Positions 37,395 to 49,497 are shown, counted from the first letter of the stretch. The stretch: 64,000 nucleotides of DNA from Tetragenococcus halophilus subsp. flandriensis (GCF_030161475.1 NZ_BSUG01000027.1:62001-126000); one strand, 5' to 3'. Notes: generated by a model from the sequence alone, not told the origin. Program-made: numbers and translations.

Positions 37395-38576
37395 TTATTC
37401 ATCGGGTTCAACTTCACTAGTGCCCACTTCTTCTCCATCTTGGACTTCAATAATGCTAACCGTTTTGATTGGATCATGCATTTCATCAAAGGTAAAGGTT
37501 CCTGTAATCCCTTCAAAGTCTTCAATATCTTCAAGTCCCTTATTGATATCGGCTGAATTTGTAGAACCTGTTTCTTCAATTGCTTGTTTCAACAAGTAAA
37601 CTGTGTCATAGGCAAGCCCTGCAAACATATCAGGTTCAGTATCAAAATTTTCACGATAGTTAGAAACAAAATCTTGTGTATCAGGATCATCACTAGTAAG
37701 TACAAAATGTGATGTATGATAAATATCATTCATATTCTCTGGAGAAGCCAGGTCGTAGATAATATCATTGCCAAAACCATCAGGGCCTAAAATTGGTTGA
37801 TCTATGCCCATTTCACGCGCCTGATTAATAATAGGACCGCCTTCTTCATAGTACCCTGGAACAAAAAGGACATCAAAATCCATTTGCTCAATATTGGTTA
37901 ACTCAGCGTTAAAATCGTTCTGTCCTTCAGAAAAGTTCTCAACAGAGACAATCTCTCCATCAAAAGCATCCGTAAATTCATCTGTTAGACCTGTAGCATA
38001 GTCACTCGAGTTATCTCCTAAGATCACCGCTTTTTTTGCATCCAGTTCATCATTAGCAAAATTGGCTAATGCGCCGCCTTGAAAAGAGTTGGTAAAACCT
38101 GTCCGATAAGCATAAGGTTGCACATTACCATCTTCATCTGTTAAAACACCATCATCGGTAGCACTTGGTGAAATAAGCGGTACTTGAGCATCATTTGCAT
38201 TTGGAATCGCAGCTTGCATAGGGCCTGTCAATGCTGGACCGATCATTGCGACCGCATTATCCCGTGTAGACAAACGAGTGGCGATACTAGCTGCTTCTGA
38301 TTCATCCGATTGTGTATCATATTCTTCGATATTAATCTGTTGACCATCAATGCCACCATCGTCGTTGATTTCATCTGCGGCCATCTGTACGGCATTCGCT
38401 TGGGTATTACCATAAGCCGAAGCAGAACCCGTTAATTCAAACATCGAACCAATATTGATCGCTTCATCTTCTTCAGCAGCATTACCTTCTTCTTGTCGTT
38501 CACCACCACTCGAACATGCCGAGATAAACACCGCTGAAAAACTCACCACTCCCAAAAGCCATCTTTTCATTTTCAT
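37395..38576 (-). CDS. livJ: Branched-chain amino acid ABC transporter substrate-binding lipoprotein LivJ
   Basis: Extracytoplasmic receptor for Leu, Ile and Val. The ATG at 38576 follows GGGAGG; it gives 393 residues with a lipoprotein signal ending FISAC. The Peripla_BP_6 fold is clear: INIGSMFELTGSASAYG near the start of the mature part and AMIGPALTGPMQAAIPNAND near 110. The mature protein is highly acidic. It is the first large gene of the liv operon, and a leader with a short Leu-rich ORF lies 325 bp upstream. Confidence 0.93.
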   Translation of the reverse strand: MKMKRWLLGVVSFSAVFISACSSGGERQEEGNAAEEDEAINIGSMFELTGSASAYGNTQANAVQMAADEINDDGGIDGQQINIEEYDTQSDESEAASIATRLSTRDNAVAMIGPALTGPMQAAIPNANDAQVPLISPSATDDGVLTDEDGNVQPYAYRTGFTNSFQGGALANFANDELDAKKAVILGDNSSDYATGLTDEFTDAFDGEIVSVENFSEGQNDFNAELTNIEQMDFDVLFVPGYYEEGGPIINQAREMGIDQPILGPDGFGNDIIYDLASPENMNDIYHTSHFVLTSDDPDTQDFVSNYRENFDTEPDMFAGLAYDTVYLLKQAIEETGSTNSADINKGLEDIEDFEGITGTFTFDEMHDPIKTVSIIEVQDGEEVGTSEVEPDE

Positions 38577-38717
38577 CTTATATTCCTCCCACTTTTTCAT
38601 TTATTAAACGACCAAAAATTAAAATTATTCAATTAATTCAGATAATTCAAAAACTACCTCCATTTGCACTTTTACCTTAATACTGTTCAACACTTCGAAC
38701 TCTTCGGAGAATAAGGT

Positions 38718-38798
38718 TACTACGCCTCGCTTTCGCTCGCCCTAGTACTGTTCATCATCTACTCTCCGCTTCCTCTGGTCGCTGAATCGTAGTGATTC
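38718..38798. repeat. 81-bp repeat element, copy 2
   Basis: Closely matches 7794-7874 over the whole length, with ACTACGCCTCGC at one end and CGTAGTGATTC at the other. On the minus strand it starts directly behind the leader hairpin of the liv operon (TTATTTGCTGTGAATC), so it lies within the untranslated leader of livJ. Confidence 0.8.
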
Positions 38799-38805
38799 AC
38801 AGCAA

Positions 38806-38909
38806 ATAAGGCGGCAACCCCGCTTCATAGGGGCCGCCGCCTGAGTTAAGAGCCCCCAATCCACGAAAATAGGACTCTACTAAAATTGGTAGAATCCTGG
38901 CTACTTAAC
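38806..38909 (-). promoter_or_regulatory. Candidate attenuator hairpins of the liv operon
   Basis: Three stems follow the leader peptide on the minus strand. Outer stem: GTTAAGTAGCC (38899-38909, overlapping the last codons) with GGCTCTTAAC (38845-38854). Inner hairpin: AGGATTCTAC with GTAGAGTCCT (38871-38898). Third: GGCGGC..CCCC with GGGG..GCCGCC (38810-38841) followed by TTATTT, a terminator-like hairpin with a weak U run. Alternative pairing of a G5 run (38855-38859 complement) with the C4 of the third stem is possible. Confidence 0.55.
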
Positions 38910-38990
38910 TAATAATAATAATTCTTGATGTGACAAAGGTGTAGAAATCACATGTTTTTCAACGATTTTTTGACTTATTGACTTAACCAT
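38901..38990 (-). CDS. Putative liv leader peptide, 29 codons ending Leu-Leu-Leu-Leu-Val-Lys
   Basis: ATG at 38990, preceded by GGGGTAGG with normal spacing and a TATAAT box at 39018-39023. The product starts MVKSISQKIVEKHVIS and ends HQELLLLVK; 11 of 29 residues are Leu, Ile or Val. The four TTA codons (38910-38921) and the Val codon come directly before a strong RNA stem. A stalling ribosome here would change the folding of the leader of the branched-chain amino acid transporter. This is the classic design of an amino acid attenuator. Expression is inferred. Confidence 0.6.
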   Translation of the reverse strand: MVKSISQKIVEKHVISTPLSHQELLLLVK

Positions 38991-39017
38991 GATACCTACC
39001 CCTTTCGTTTAATTGAG

Positions 39018-39040
39018 ATTATATTAACAGAATAATCAGA
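39018..39040 (-). promoter_or_regulatory. Promoter of the liv leader
   Basis: TATAAT on the minus strand (complement of 39018-39023). A TTGTCT lies 14 bases and a TTGTAA 20 bases upstream; neither spacing is ideal, so the -35 box is uncertain. Confidence 0.5.
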
Positions 39041-39132
39041 CAATTACAACACTTTTTTTATTTTAATTGTTAAATATTTTACAATCTATTAGTTGTCATA
39101 AAAGTCAGAACAATTTTGAGCGTATCTTATAT

Positions 39133-39975
39133 TTATGAACTAGCCATTTCATTAAGAACTTTTAGCAGATACTTTCTAAATTCTGAATAATTTTCTATCA
39201 CAGGAAAATGTCCTAATTTATCCATTTGCCAAAATTTACTTCCCTTTATTAAATTAGCAAGTTTCTCTGTAGCTAAAGGAGGCGTTCCTTGATCGTATTC
39301 TCCCGCCAATAAATAAAACATACATTCCTTTGTATTTATAGTTTTTGCCTCTTTTTCTCTTATATAGTGCTCGTAATTATAATAGTACTGATCTCCATAA
39401 AAAATTTCTAGGGTGTTTGTTCGATTGATCCATAAAAGCTCGTTTGTATCTTTTATTGCTGTATATGGTGAAATATTAAGCTTTATATCATCAATAATAG
39501 CGTTTGGACTTTCTACTTTTTTTGATGGATCATACTCCTCTGATGAAGCTAGAGCAGCCCCAATGCCAATAACCGCCCGATACTTTTTCGGATAATGCAA
39601 GGCCAAGTCAGCCGCTAAATACCCGCCAATAGACATTCCCATATAAACTGGTTGCACAAGTTCTAGCGCATTTGCAAGCGTATTTACAAAATCCATAAAA
39701 AACTGCTTCTTTAGATAGTATTCTTCAACTGCAACTTTACTCTCATAAGGTGGAAGAGATTTGCCATGGTAAGGCAGGTCAAATGCAATACAGCGAAAAT
39801 TTTTAGTCACTTCTTCATCAGATAGTAAATGTCTATACTGACGACTATCGGCTCCTGCTGTATGTCCAAGCAAGATCGGTATTCCTTGGCCAGCTTCCTC
39901 ATAGTATACACGGTATTCAATCTCTTGTATTGTCAGGTAAATATAACGACCGACAATGTTATCCTGCCTTGCCAT
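39133..39975 (-). CDS. Alpha/beta hydrolase
   Basis: Alpha/beta-fold hydrolase of 280 residues. The oxyanion region is PILLGHTAG near 33, the nucleophile elbow GMSIGG near 117, and the catalytic His is in DKLGHFPVIENY near 255. No signal peptide. The gene lies last in a minus-strand cluster with RidA, an arginase-fold protein and three flavoenzymes, which suggests a role in breakdown or detoxification of small metabolites. Substrate unknown. Confidence 0.85.
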   Translation of the reverse strand: MARQDNIVGRYIYLTIQEIEYRVYYEEAGQGIPILLGHTAGADSRQYRHLLSDEEVTKNFRCIAFDLPYHGKSLPPYESKVAVEEYYLKKQFFMDFVNTLANALELVQPVYMGMSIGGYLAADLALHYPKKYRAVIGIGAALASSEEYDPSKKVESPNAIIDDIKLNISPYTAIKDTNELLWINRTNTLEIFYGDQYYYNYEHYIREKEAKTINTKECMFYLLAGEYDQGTPPLATEKLANLIKGSKFWQMDKLGHFPVIENYSEFRKYLLKVLNEMASS

Positions 39976-40000
39976 GACTTATTCTCCTTTATTTCTTCAG

Positions 40001-40384
40001 TTAATCAATCGCTGTCACTCGAACTTCAACACGCATTCTAGGATGACCTAAAGCAGTAACCCCTACATTTGTCCAAACAGGCTTATGATTAGGCATATAC
40101 TCTCTAAACAATGCACCCATTGTTTCATTCATTTCATCTTGATGACCGGCTAATCCTACATGATAAGAGTTCACATGGATGACTTTTTCCCAACTAGAGT
40201 CCATTCGACCGAGCACATCTGCTATATTTTCAAAGGCCTGTCTGATTTCTGCTCTTAAATCATCAGGAAAGTTAAAGTCTTTATCCCAGCCTCCTTGACC
40301 TGCAATTTCAACACGATCACCGATACGTACTGCTTGAGCGTAATCATCTTCTGGTTTTTGATTCGTAAATTTTACCTCTGTCAT
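40001..40384 (-). CDS. RidA family protein (YjgF/YER057c/UK114)
   Basis: A 127-residue member of the RidA superfamily, whose founding members deaminate reactive enamines and imines. Visible features are the internal AGQGGWDKDF segment near 33, QAFENIADVLGRMDSSWEKVIHVN near 50-75 and the C-terminal HPRMRVEVRVTAID with the conserved arginines. Clustering with flavin oxidoreductases and an arginase-fold enzyme fits a role in clearing reactive amine intermediates. Confidence 0.88.
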   Translation of the reverse strand: MTEVKFTNQKPEDDYAQAVRIGDRVEIAGQGGWDKDFNFPDDLRAEIRQAFENIADVLGRMDSSWEKVIHVNSYHVGLAGHQDEMNETMGALFREYMPNHKPVWTNVGVTALGHPRMRVEVRVTAID

Positions 40385-40518
40385 TTTTATCCCTCTTTCT
40401 AAAGTTTTAACAAGCTTTCCTACTTACTGCTTACGGTTTCCTTCTATCTTATACTAACAATCAACTAAACGGTTTATAACCACCCCCAAATTGCTTTCAT
40501 ATATTAAAGCGAAAGATT

Positions 40519-41388
40519 TTAATTAAAAATTGAAATGTTCGATAACGCTTTTCTCAAATTAATGGCATCCCATGGGATATGTTCAGTGATACTTAAACCT
40601 ACGATATCTGCTTTTGTAGAAACATCTGCTAAAATTCTAACAACTTCTTTTAGTTTTAAATCTCCTACAGCTGCTTCATCAAAAGACTCTAGATAAGGTT
40701 CTCCAGGATAAATCGAACGAAAATCTCTTGGACTAAGAACATCTAAATCAAAATGAACGGCTAAATGCTCAATATGGTTTTCTTTCATCCACTCTAATAT
40801 TTTTGATGAACCGTTTTTTAATTCTTCAGGTTTTGCATAACTTAGATTTAAACGATTGACATCTTGATCAATATCGCGCAGTTCATCATATTGTAAACCA
40901 GCTAAAAAGACTTGCTCTGGAGCATATTGGTTTTCTACTTTTTCCGCCAACTGTGGCGCTCCCCGTCCAAGAAGATTTCCAAGCACCATTTCATGACTAT
41001 TTTTAGAATCTTCTAACCTGGCGATATCAGGATGAGCGTCTAACCATAAAATGCCTGTGTTTTCTTTATACTTTCTTTTTAAATAATCAAACGGTGCCTG
41101 AGAAACAGCGCAATCTCCGCCTAATGTGATTACACGATCAGGATTTTCTTTATTCAAGATTTCTTTAGCTTTTGTTAGTTGAGAAAAAAGAACTCCTTCT
41201 CCTTCAATGCCTTCTTCAACTGTTAATTTCTCCGTAAAGTTTTCTTTCACTGGCACACGAAAAAGTTCTTCCGACTCATTTTGCGGCACAATATGCGATA
41301 AAAGTTCTGCACCAAAAGCATAATCTGGATTATTTCCTCCTTGCCACTGAGGAAATAATAGACGAACCGTTTTATTTGTACTAACCAT
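40519..41388 (-). CDS. Arginase-fold protein, copy 2
   Basis: A 289-residue paralog of the protein at 26247 (shared PQWQGxNN start, GGDCxVSQAP, DAHPD, HFDLDVL, SITEHIPWDAINL). Metal motif 2 is WLDAHPD and motif 3 HFDLDVLSP. Motif 1 has Cys93 where arginases have His. It has an unusual pocket motif PFDYLKRKY after the Cys. The nearby flavoenzymes and RidA suggest a shared pathway, but the reaction cannot be deduced. Confidence 0.85.
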   Translation of the reverse strand: MVSTNKTVRLLFPQWQGGNNPDYAFGAELLSHIVPQNESEELFRVPVKENFTEKLTVEEGIEGEGVLFSQLTKAKEILNKENPDRVITLGGDCAVSQAPFDYLKRKYKENTGILWLDAHPDIARLEDSKNSHEMVLGNLLGRGAPQLAEKVENQYAPEQVFLAGLQYDELRDIDQDVNRLNLSYAKPEELKNGSSKILEWMKENHIEHLAVHFDLDVLSPRDFRSIYPGEPYLESFDEAAVGDLKLKEVVRILADVSTKADIVGLSITEHIPWDAINLRKALSNISIFN

Positions 41389-41421
41389 ACATTGTCTCCT
41401 TAAAATTTAGAACCTATCTTT

Positions 41422-42447
41422 TTATTTTTTTCTATTCCATCCTCTAGCGTATTGCTCAGGTGGTTCTATATTATAGCCTAATTCATCAGCTGCCGCTTTA
41501 GCCCAATAAGGGTTTCTTAATAAAGATCGACCAATAAAAACAAGATCTGCCCGCTGATTCTGTACAATTTCTTCTGCCTGGATCCCTGTTGTGATCAAGC
41601 CAACAGCACCAGTAGCTATCTCTGCTTTTTCTCGAAGCTTTTCACTATATCTGACTTGATAACCTGGATAAGTTTCAACTTTTGCTGGTACAACCGCACC
41701 CGAACTGCAATCAACCAAGTCCACACCTTGAGCTTTCATCTGTTTTGCAAAATAAACAAAATCTTCTTTTGTGTTTCCATCTTTATGATATTCATTAGCA
41801 GAAATACGAACAAATAACGGACCTTGCCATTCTTTTTTGACAGCTTTAATAGTTTCATTTAACAGACGATAACGCGATTTTTTACTTCCTCCATATTCAT
41901 CAATACGCTGATTGGTTAACGGAGACAAAAACTGGTTAATCAGATAACCATGTGCTGCATGAATTTCAACGATATCAAAATTAGCTTCTCTTGCTCTTCT
42001 TGCGCCTTCTTTAAAAGAAGAAATCGTTTTTTGAATATCTTCTTTACTCATTTCAACAGGCGTCAGCGATTTTTCAGCAAAAGCCAGAGCTGAAGGAGCA
42101 TAAATTGGCGGATCCAATTCCGCTTTCCTTCCAGCATGACCTAGTTGTATACTAGTCTTTGTCCCATACTGGTGAAGCTCTTTGTTCAAACGCTTAAAGC
42201 CTGAAATATGTTCATCTTGCCAAATACCCAGATCTTGTTTTGAAATCCTTCCTTCTGGTTGAACAGCTGTTGCTTCTACGGTAACTAAACCAACTTGTCC
42301 CACAGCACGAGATACATAGTGACTGACATGAAAAGGCGTTAACATGCCGTCCTCATTTACAGAAGAATACATACACATTGGTGACATAGCGATACGATTT
42401 TTTAATCTAACGCCTTTAAATTCAACAGGTGAAAAAAGTTTTACCAT
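41422..42447 (-). CDS. NADPH dehydrogenase, Old Yellow Enzyme family (NamA/YqjM-like)
   Basis: FMN-dependent ene-reductase of 341 residues acting on alpha,beta-unsaturated carbonyls and nitro compounds. It has the YqjM-type features: [11 protein letters not shown] near 18-28 with the flavin-tuning Cys, [10 protein letters not shown] near 101, [19 protein letters not shown] near 165, and the C-terminal [21 protein letters not shown]. The family role is in oxidative stress and detoxification. Cotranscribed with its neighbours. Confidence 0.92.
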   Translation of the reverse strand: MVKLFSPVEFKGVRLKNRIAMSPMCMYSSVNEDGMLTPFHVSHYVSRAVGQVGLVTVEATAVQPEGRISKQDLGIWQDEHISGFKRLNKELHQYGTKTSIQLGHAGRKAELDPPIYAPSALAFAEKSLTPVEMSKEDIQKTISSFKEGARRAREANFDIVEIHAAHGYLINQFLSPLTNQRIDEYGGSKKSRYRLLNETIKAVKKEWQGPLFVRISANEYHKDGNTKEDFVYFAKQMKAQGVDLVDCSSGAVVPAKVETYPGYQVRYSEKLREKAEIATGAVGLITTGIQAEEIVQNQRADLVFIGRSLLRNPYWAKAAADELGYNIEPPEQYARGWNRKK

Positions 42448-42526
42448 CTACACTAAACTCCTCTCTTACTTTTAATTTTAACTACATTTAACTAAAATAT
42501 CACTCTAACAAATGAGATTCTTTTAT

Positions 42527-43651
42527 TCATTGCTCGTCAAAACTTTTCATAGGAAGCCATCCAGGACGACTTCTCATATATTCCCACATTTTATCAGGGA
42601 TCTTTAAATTTTCTTTGTCCTGTTCTAACAATACTGTGCGTGTCAATTTTTCTTGATCATTTTTTATTTTCCAAGCCCAGTCAGGATCGATGATAAGTTG
42701 ACGTCCAACAGCAACTAAAGACGCCCCTTGCTTGAAAATATTTCTTACATCATGACTATCATGTACATTTCCTACACCAATAATTGGAATGTTTGAACCA
42801 ATAGCTGCAATTGTTCTTTGCAATATCGAAATAGTATTATCTAATTCTCTTTTAGATGACTGCTTATAATCATCTAAGGATAAATGAATATAATCAATGC
42901 CTTCTTTTTTTATTTTATTTAACAAATAAATCGAATCATCAAAAGTAATCCCTCGCTCGTAACGTTCTTCCATAGTAATACGGAATCCAATGGCAAAAGG
43001 TCTATCAGCATACTCCTTCACAGCTTCTTTTACAGCTCTAATGATTTCAATTGGAAACCTGCTACGTTTATTCAAATTTCCTCCCCATCTATCTTCTCTT
43101 TGATTGGAATGAGGGCTAAAAAATTGTTGAATTAAATAAGTATTAGCGCCATGTATTTCAACACCATCAAAACCTGCTTTAATCGCGCGAATGGTCGCTG
43201 TTTTAAACTTATCAATCATAGCTAAGACTTCTTCCTGACTTAAAGAACGAGGAACTTCTGCGCCTGGCTTACCACTAGAGATAGCACTTGCACTAACAGC
43301 TTGATAACCTTTAGAATCAGCGCTAGTTTGTGATCGTCCTACATGAAACAATTGCATAATCGCTTTTGTTCCGTTCTTATGGATAGTAGAAGCTAATTTC
43401 GTAAGATTGGCTACATGTCGTTCTGTGGCTATACTAATAGATCCAGGCACACTTCCTTGTTCCTCCACTTTAGCCGCTGATGTTATAACAGCTCCTAAGT
43501 TTTCACTACGTCTTTTATAATACTCGAGTTCATCTAATGTCACCATGCCGTTTTCAAATGATGACTTTGTTGCCATAGGAGCCATAACCAAACGATTTTT
43601 GATTTGAAGACCGTTGGGAAATTCAAGCGGTTTAAATATTCCTTCCTTCAA
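42527..43651 (-). CDS. NADH-dependent flavin oxidoreductase, Old Yellow Enzyme family
   Basis: A second OYE-type TIM barrel, 374 residues, distinct from the upstream gene's neighbour. FMN-site motifs are IKNRLVMAPMATKS near 20, LFHVGRSQTSA near 103, IHGANTYLIQQFFSPHSNQRED near 170 and VAVGRQLIIDPDWA near 325. It resembles the LAB yqiG-like oxidoreductases. The gap from the NMO-like gene is about 30 bp, consistent with an operon. Confidence 0.9.
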   Translation of the reverse strand: MKEGIFKPLEFPNGLQIKNRLVMAPMATKSSFENGMVTLDELEYYKRRSENLGAVITSAAKVEEQGSVPGSISIATERHVANLTKLASTIHKNGTKAIMQLFHVGRSQTSADSKGYQAVSASAISSGKPGAEVPRSLSQEEVLAMIDKFKTATIRAIKAGFDGVEIHGANTYLIQQFFSPHSNQREDRWGGNLNKRSRFPIEIIRAVKEAVKEYADRPFAIGFRITMEERYERGITFDDSIYLLNKIKKEGIDYIHLSLDDYKQSSKRELDNTISILQRTIAAIGSNIPIIGVGNVHDSHDVRNIFKQGASLVAVGRQLIIDPDWAWKIKNDQEKLTRTVLLEQDKENLKIPDKMWEYMRSRPGWLPMKSFDEQ

Positions 43652-43684
43652 AATTATAGCGCCTCCCCCTTTTTTTGCTTATTA

Positions 43685-44629
43685 TTATTCTATAAAATCA
43701 GCCATCAATTCCTTTATAATATCTTCACAACTTTTTATTCGAGTAATAAGATTAACTGCTGTGTTTACCGAAACAATTCCTTCATCTAATTGTCCTTTCA
43801 GCATTCCAGGTTGCAAACTCATTTCCTCTTCAGAAGAATCGCCGTTTTTATACATTGTTTCTAACTGCAAAGATAATTTATGAGGGGTAGATCGTTGAAT
43901 AGAAGAAACAAAAACTAAATCTTCTCCATTTGACTGAATAATATCATTTTTTGTTTTAATGGAAGCTGGACATTCCTGGGAAACAATAAAACGAGTACCT
44001 ACATATATTCCTTCTGCTCCTAAAGCAAAAGCTGCTCTAACGCCACGAATATCGTTAATACCACCTGCTGCTAAAACTGGAATATCAACTGTATCAACGA
44101 TCGTTGGAACAATTGAAAATGTCCCTATTTGATTTTGCGGTAGAACGCCACCTTCATCATAACCTGTTGCAATAAGAATATCTGCTCCTGCTTTTTCAGC
44201 TGCTTTTACTTTTTCTAGAGATGGCGTTAACTCATGGTGAATGAGTAACGCTTGATTACTTTTAATTTTTTGAAATAAGGCTTTATTCACACTTCCCACA
44301 CTTACAAAAACCTTCACCCCTTCTGCTAGAGCAGTATCAATAATAGTTTGTGCGTAAGTGTCATCCTCATCTTCTGGCAAAATAATATTTACCGCAAAAC
44401 TTCTATCCGTTCTTTGTTTAATTTTACGCAATTCATTGCGATATCTATCTTCTGTATTTATTTTCCTCCCATAGTTACTTTTAGCACCAGCATTTGGGCC
44501 TAAAACGCCTAACCCTCCTGCATTTGAAACAGCTGCTACCATATTAGCATCTGTGATCCAATTCATCGCGGCTTGAATGATCGGATACTTTATATTGAGT
44601 AAGTCACAAATTCGATTGACTTTTTCCAT
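43685..44629 (-). CDS. NAD(P)H-dependent flavin oxidoreductase (nitronate monooxygenase/FabK-like)
   Basis: FMN TIM-barrel protein of 314 residues. It begins ICDLLNIKYPIIQAAMNWITD and shows SNAGGLGVLG near 38, ATGYDEGGVLPQ near 150 and VLAAGGINDIRG near 182, all phosphate- and flavin-binding signatures of the NMO/FabK family. ATG at 44629 follows GAAAGG. It is the first gene of the minus-strand flavoenzyme cluster and diverges from a MerR gene, its probable regulator. Confidence 0.88.
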   Translation of the reverse strand: MEKVNRICDLLNIKYPIIQAAMNWITDANMVAAVSNAGGLGVLGPNAGAKSNYGRKINTEDRYRNELRKIKQRTDRSFAVNIILPEDEDDTYAQTIIDTALAEGVKVFVSVGSVNKALFQKIKSNQALLIHHELTPSLEKVKAAEKAGADILIATGYDEGGVLPQNQIGTFSIVPTIVDTVDIPVLAAGGINDIRGVRAAFALGAEGIYVGTRFIVSQECPASIKTKNDIIQSNGEDLVFVSSIQRSTPHKLSLQLETMYKNGDSSEEEMSLQPGMLKGQLDEGIVSVNTAVNLITRIKSCEDIIKELMADFIE

Positions 44630-44767
44630 CTCATACACCTTTCATTAGTAAGTTAACTTCGATCTACCTTGTAAATTATAAACTCTATTGTTACTATAGG
44701 GTCAATATAAGTGTATAGAAGTATACGAATAGGTTTTCGAACCATATATGAAAAAGGAGAAAAAATA

Positions 44768-45610
44768 TTGAAAGAATATTACTCAATCGGTGAAACAGCT
44801 AAGTTAAATAATATTACGATCCAAACATTACGTTATTACGACAAAATTGGGATTTTTAAGCCTTCTTATATTAACTTACAAAACGGTTACCGTTTTTATC
44901 ACATTAAACAATTTTTTTATTTAGATATTATAAAATACCTAAAATACATTCGTACTCCTTTAGATGAAATAAAAGATATTATTACATGGAACCCTGAACA
45001 AATGCTTTCATTTTTATCAGAACAAGAAACTGTTATCGAAAACGAAAGAGAACAACTTGAACGTTCTAAAAGACTATTGGATAGAAGAAAAAGTCAATTA
45101 AAAGAGCAATTAGACATCTGGACAAAAAAACAAGAAAACACCGTATACACACGAACGATGCCGAAACAGTTTATAGTAAGAGTTGAAACTGCCACAACGG
45201 ATTCTTTCAATCAAGCTGAATTCTACTTTCGAAAATTAGCTCAAATGCTAGAAGAAAGAGGTGACGTAATAGATAATTACTATGGATATATTTATCACCT
45301 GGATCCGTATACTGACCAAGATGAGATCTCTTGTAACTGCATTTTTACGACCATTAATAAAGAAGAAAAAATAGATTTAATAGAAGACGAAGTTTGCCTG
45401 GATAGCATACCTGCAGGAGAATATGTTTGTATTTCTTTTGACTGGTCTACTAACAATTACTTGTCGTATTATAAAAAACTGTACAATTATATTACTACTA
45501 ATCACATCCAGACTAATGGAAAAGTTTACCAAGTCTCCCTCCCTATTAATTTTAGTTCTTTAAAAGAAGAACAATTTCTTACAGAGTTAAAAGTGTTAAA
45601 AACCAATTAG
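44768..45610 (+). CDS. MerR family transcriptional regulator with GyrI-like domain
   Basis: A 280-residue regulator. The HTH YSIGETAKLNNITIQTLRYYDKIGIFKP opens the protein, a dimerisation coiled coil follows (about 75-125), and the rest resembles the effector-binding GyrI/BmrR-like domain. The TTG start at 44768 lies seven bases after AAAGGAG. An upstream start (44711) would add 19 residues but has no site. Divergence from the flavoenzyme cluster suggests it senses a xenobiotic or reactive compound and activates that cluster. Confidence 0.88.
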   Translation: MKEYYSIGETAKLNNITIQTLRYYDKIGIFKPSYINLQNGYRFYHIKQFFYLDIIKYLKYIRTPLDEIKDIITWNPEQMLSFLSEQETVIENEREQLERSKRLLDRRKSQLKEQLDIWTKKQENTVYTRTMPKQFIVRVETATTDSFNQAEFYFRKLAQMLEERGDVIDNYYGYIYHLDPYTDQDEISCNCIFTTINKEEKIDLIEDEVCLDSIPAGEYVCISFDWSTNNYLSYYKKLYNYITTNHIQTNGKVYQVSLPINFSSLKEEQFLTELKVLKTN

Positions 45611-45634
45611 TATAGCAACTATTAATTGGTTTTT
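45598..45634 (+). terminator. Terminator of the merR gene
   Basis: AACCAATTA paired with TAATTGGTT followed by TTT; the stop codon lies in the stem. Confidence 0.85.
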
Positions 45635-45712
45635 AACACCTGCTCTTTTAATAAAAATATGCCAGTTGTTTGTGTTTATAATAACCTACGTTTATGTTCA
45701 TGTAGCTACTTT

Positions 45713-46537
45713 TTAGCCCGCTTCTCCTTTCTCAATAAAATCCAACGTCCCCACTTCTTCTAAAGTGAATTCTCCATTCTCATGTTTAATTATAGAAACG
45801 CTGGCATTTTTAAATCCTTCGTCTGGCTTTCCATATTCTTCTCCAAACAAAGTGGTCATCAAAGCTTCGATACTTAGTCCATGTGTTGTTATTAATATAT
45901 TTCCACTTCCTCCTTTTTCCTGTTCTTTTTCCACTACTTCTTCTAACCCTGCAGTTAGTCTATTTTGAATTTGTTCAAAATTTTCTGCCGGCCAAGTATT
46001 TAAATCAGAATCTTTTTTGCGTTCTTTGTCTAATTCATAAACGTGGTTAGAAAGTACTTCAGGAGTAATAACATCTAAATAATCATCCAGAGAAATCTCC
46101 ATTTCATCTGAAATATCTTGCCACATATTATGATTCAAATCCCCTTCATAACTACCAAAGTTAAACTCTCTGAAGCGTTTATCTGATTGAACTTGTACAT
46201 CTTCACTACTTGAATTTTCATCTAGGACTAACTCTGCTGTTTGAGTAGCTCTTAAACTATCACTACTATAAACTGATTGAAAATCAATGTCTTTAAGCCC
46301 TATACCTGCTGAAGTAACTACTTCCTCTCCTTCAGGTGTTAAAACAGCATCAGACCAACCTTGAACACGATCGGTAGTGTTAAGCATTGTTTCTCCATGA
46401 CGCATAATATAAATAGATAATTCCTTTTCTTCCTGATTTGATGTCTCAGTCTGACTTGTATTAGTTAACTGACAACCAGTAAGCACAATTACACCTAAAA
46501 ACAAAATTAATAACGAATAACACCTTTTAAAAAGCAT
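45713..46537 (-). CDS. Histidine phosphatase family lipoprotein
   Basis: Surface-anchored phosphatase of 274 residues. The signal peptide ends in LTGC (Cys22). The catalytic RHG motif is IMRHGETMLNTTDRVQGWSD near 45-62, and the second His lies in ILITTHGLSIEALM near 220. A related cytoplasmic protein is encoded at 57345, sharing RHGET-N-VQGW. Role of the lipoprotein form is unknown, perhaps release of phosphate from extracellular substrates. Confidence 0.88.
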   Translation of the reverse strand: MLFKRCYSLLILFLGVIVLTGCQLTNTSQTETSNQEEKELSIYIMRHGETMLNTTDRVQGWSDAVLTPEGEEVVTSAGIGLKDIDFQSVYSSDSLRATQTAELVLDENSSSEDVQVQSDKRFREFNFGSYEGDLNHNMWQDISDEMEISLDDYLDVITPEVLSNHVYELDKERKKDSDLNTWPAENFEQIQNRLTAGLEEVVEKEQEKGGSGNILITTHGLSIEALMTTLFGEEYGKPDEGFKNASVSIIKHENGEFTLEEVGTLDFIEKGEAG

Positions 46538-46566
46538 AATTCCCCCTCCAAAAATGTATACAAAAC

Positions 46567-46597
46567 TCCATACTAAGCAAAATAATCTTAGTATGGA
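46567..46597 (-). terminator. Terminator of the beta-glucoside operon
   Basis: TCCATACTAAG and CTTAGTATGGA arms downstream of the 6-phospho-beta-glucosidase gene. Confidence 0.75.
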
Positions 46598-46619
46598 ATT
46601 TTAAGTAATTAGTTATAAA

Positions 46620-49497
<2,878 letters not shown>

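Noticed and set aside
38633-38647. CodY box upstream of livJ
   Set aside because: Only about 10 of 15 positions match the CodY consensus, too weak in such AT-rich DNA.
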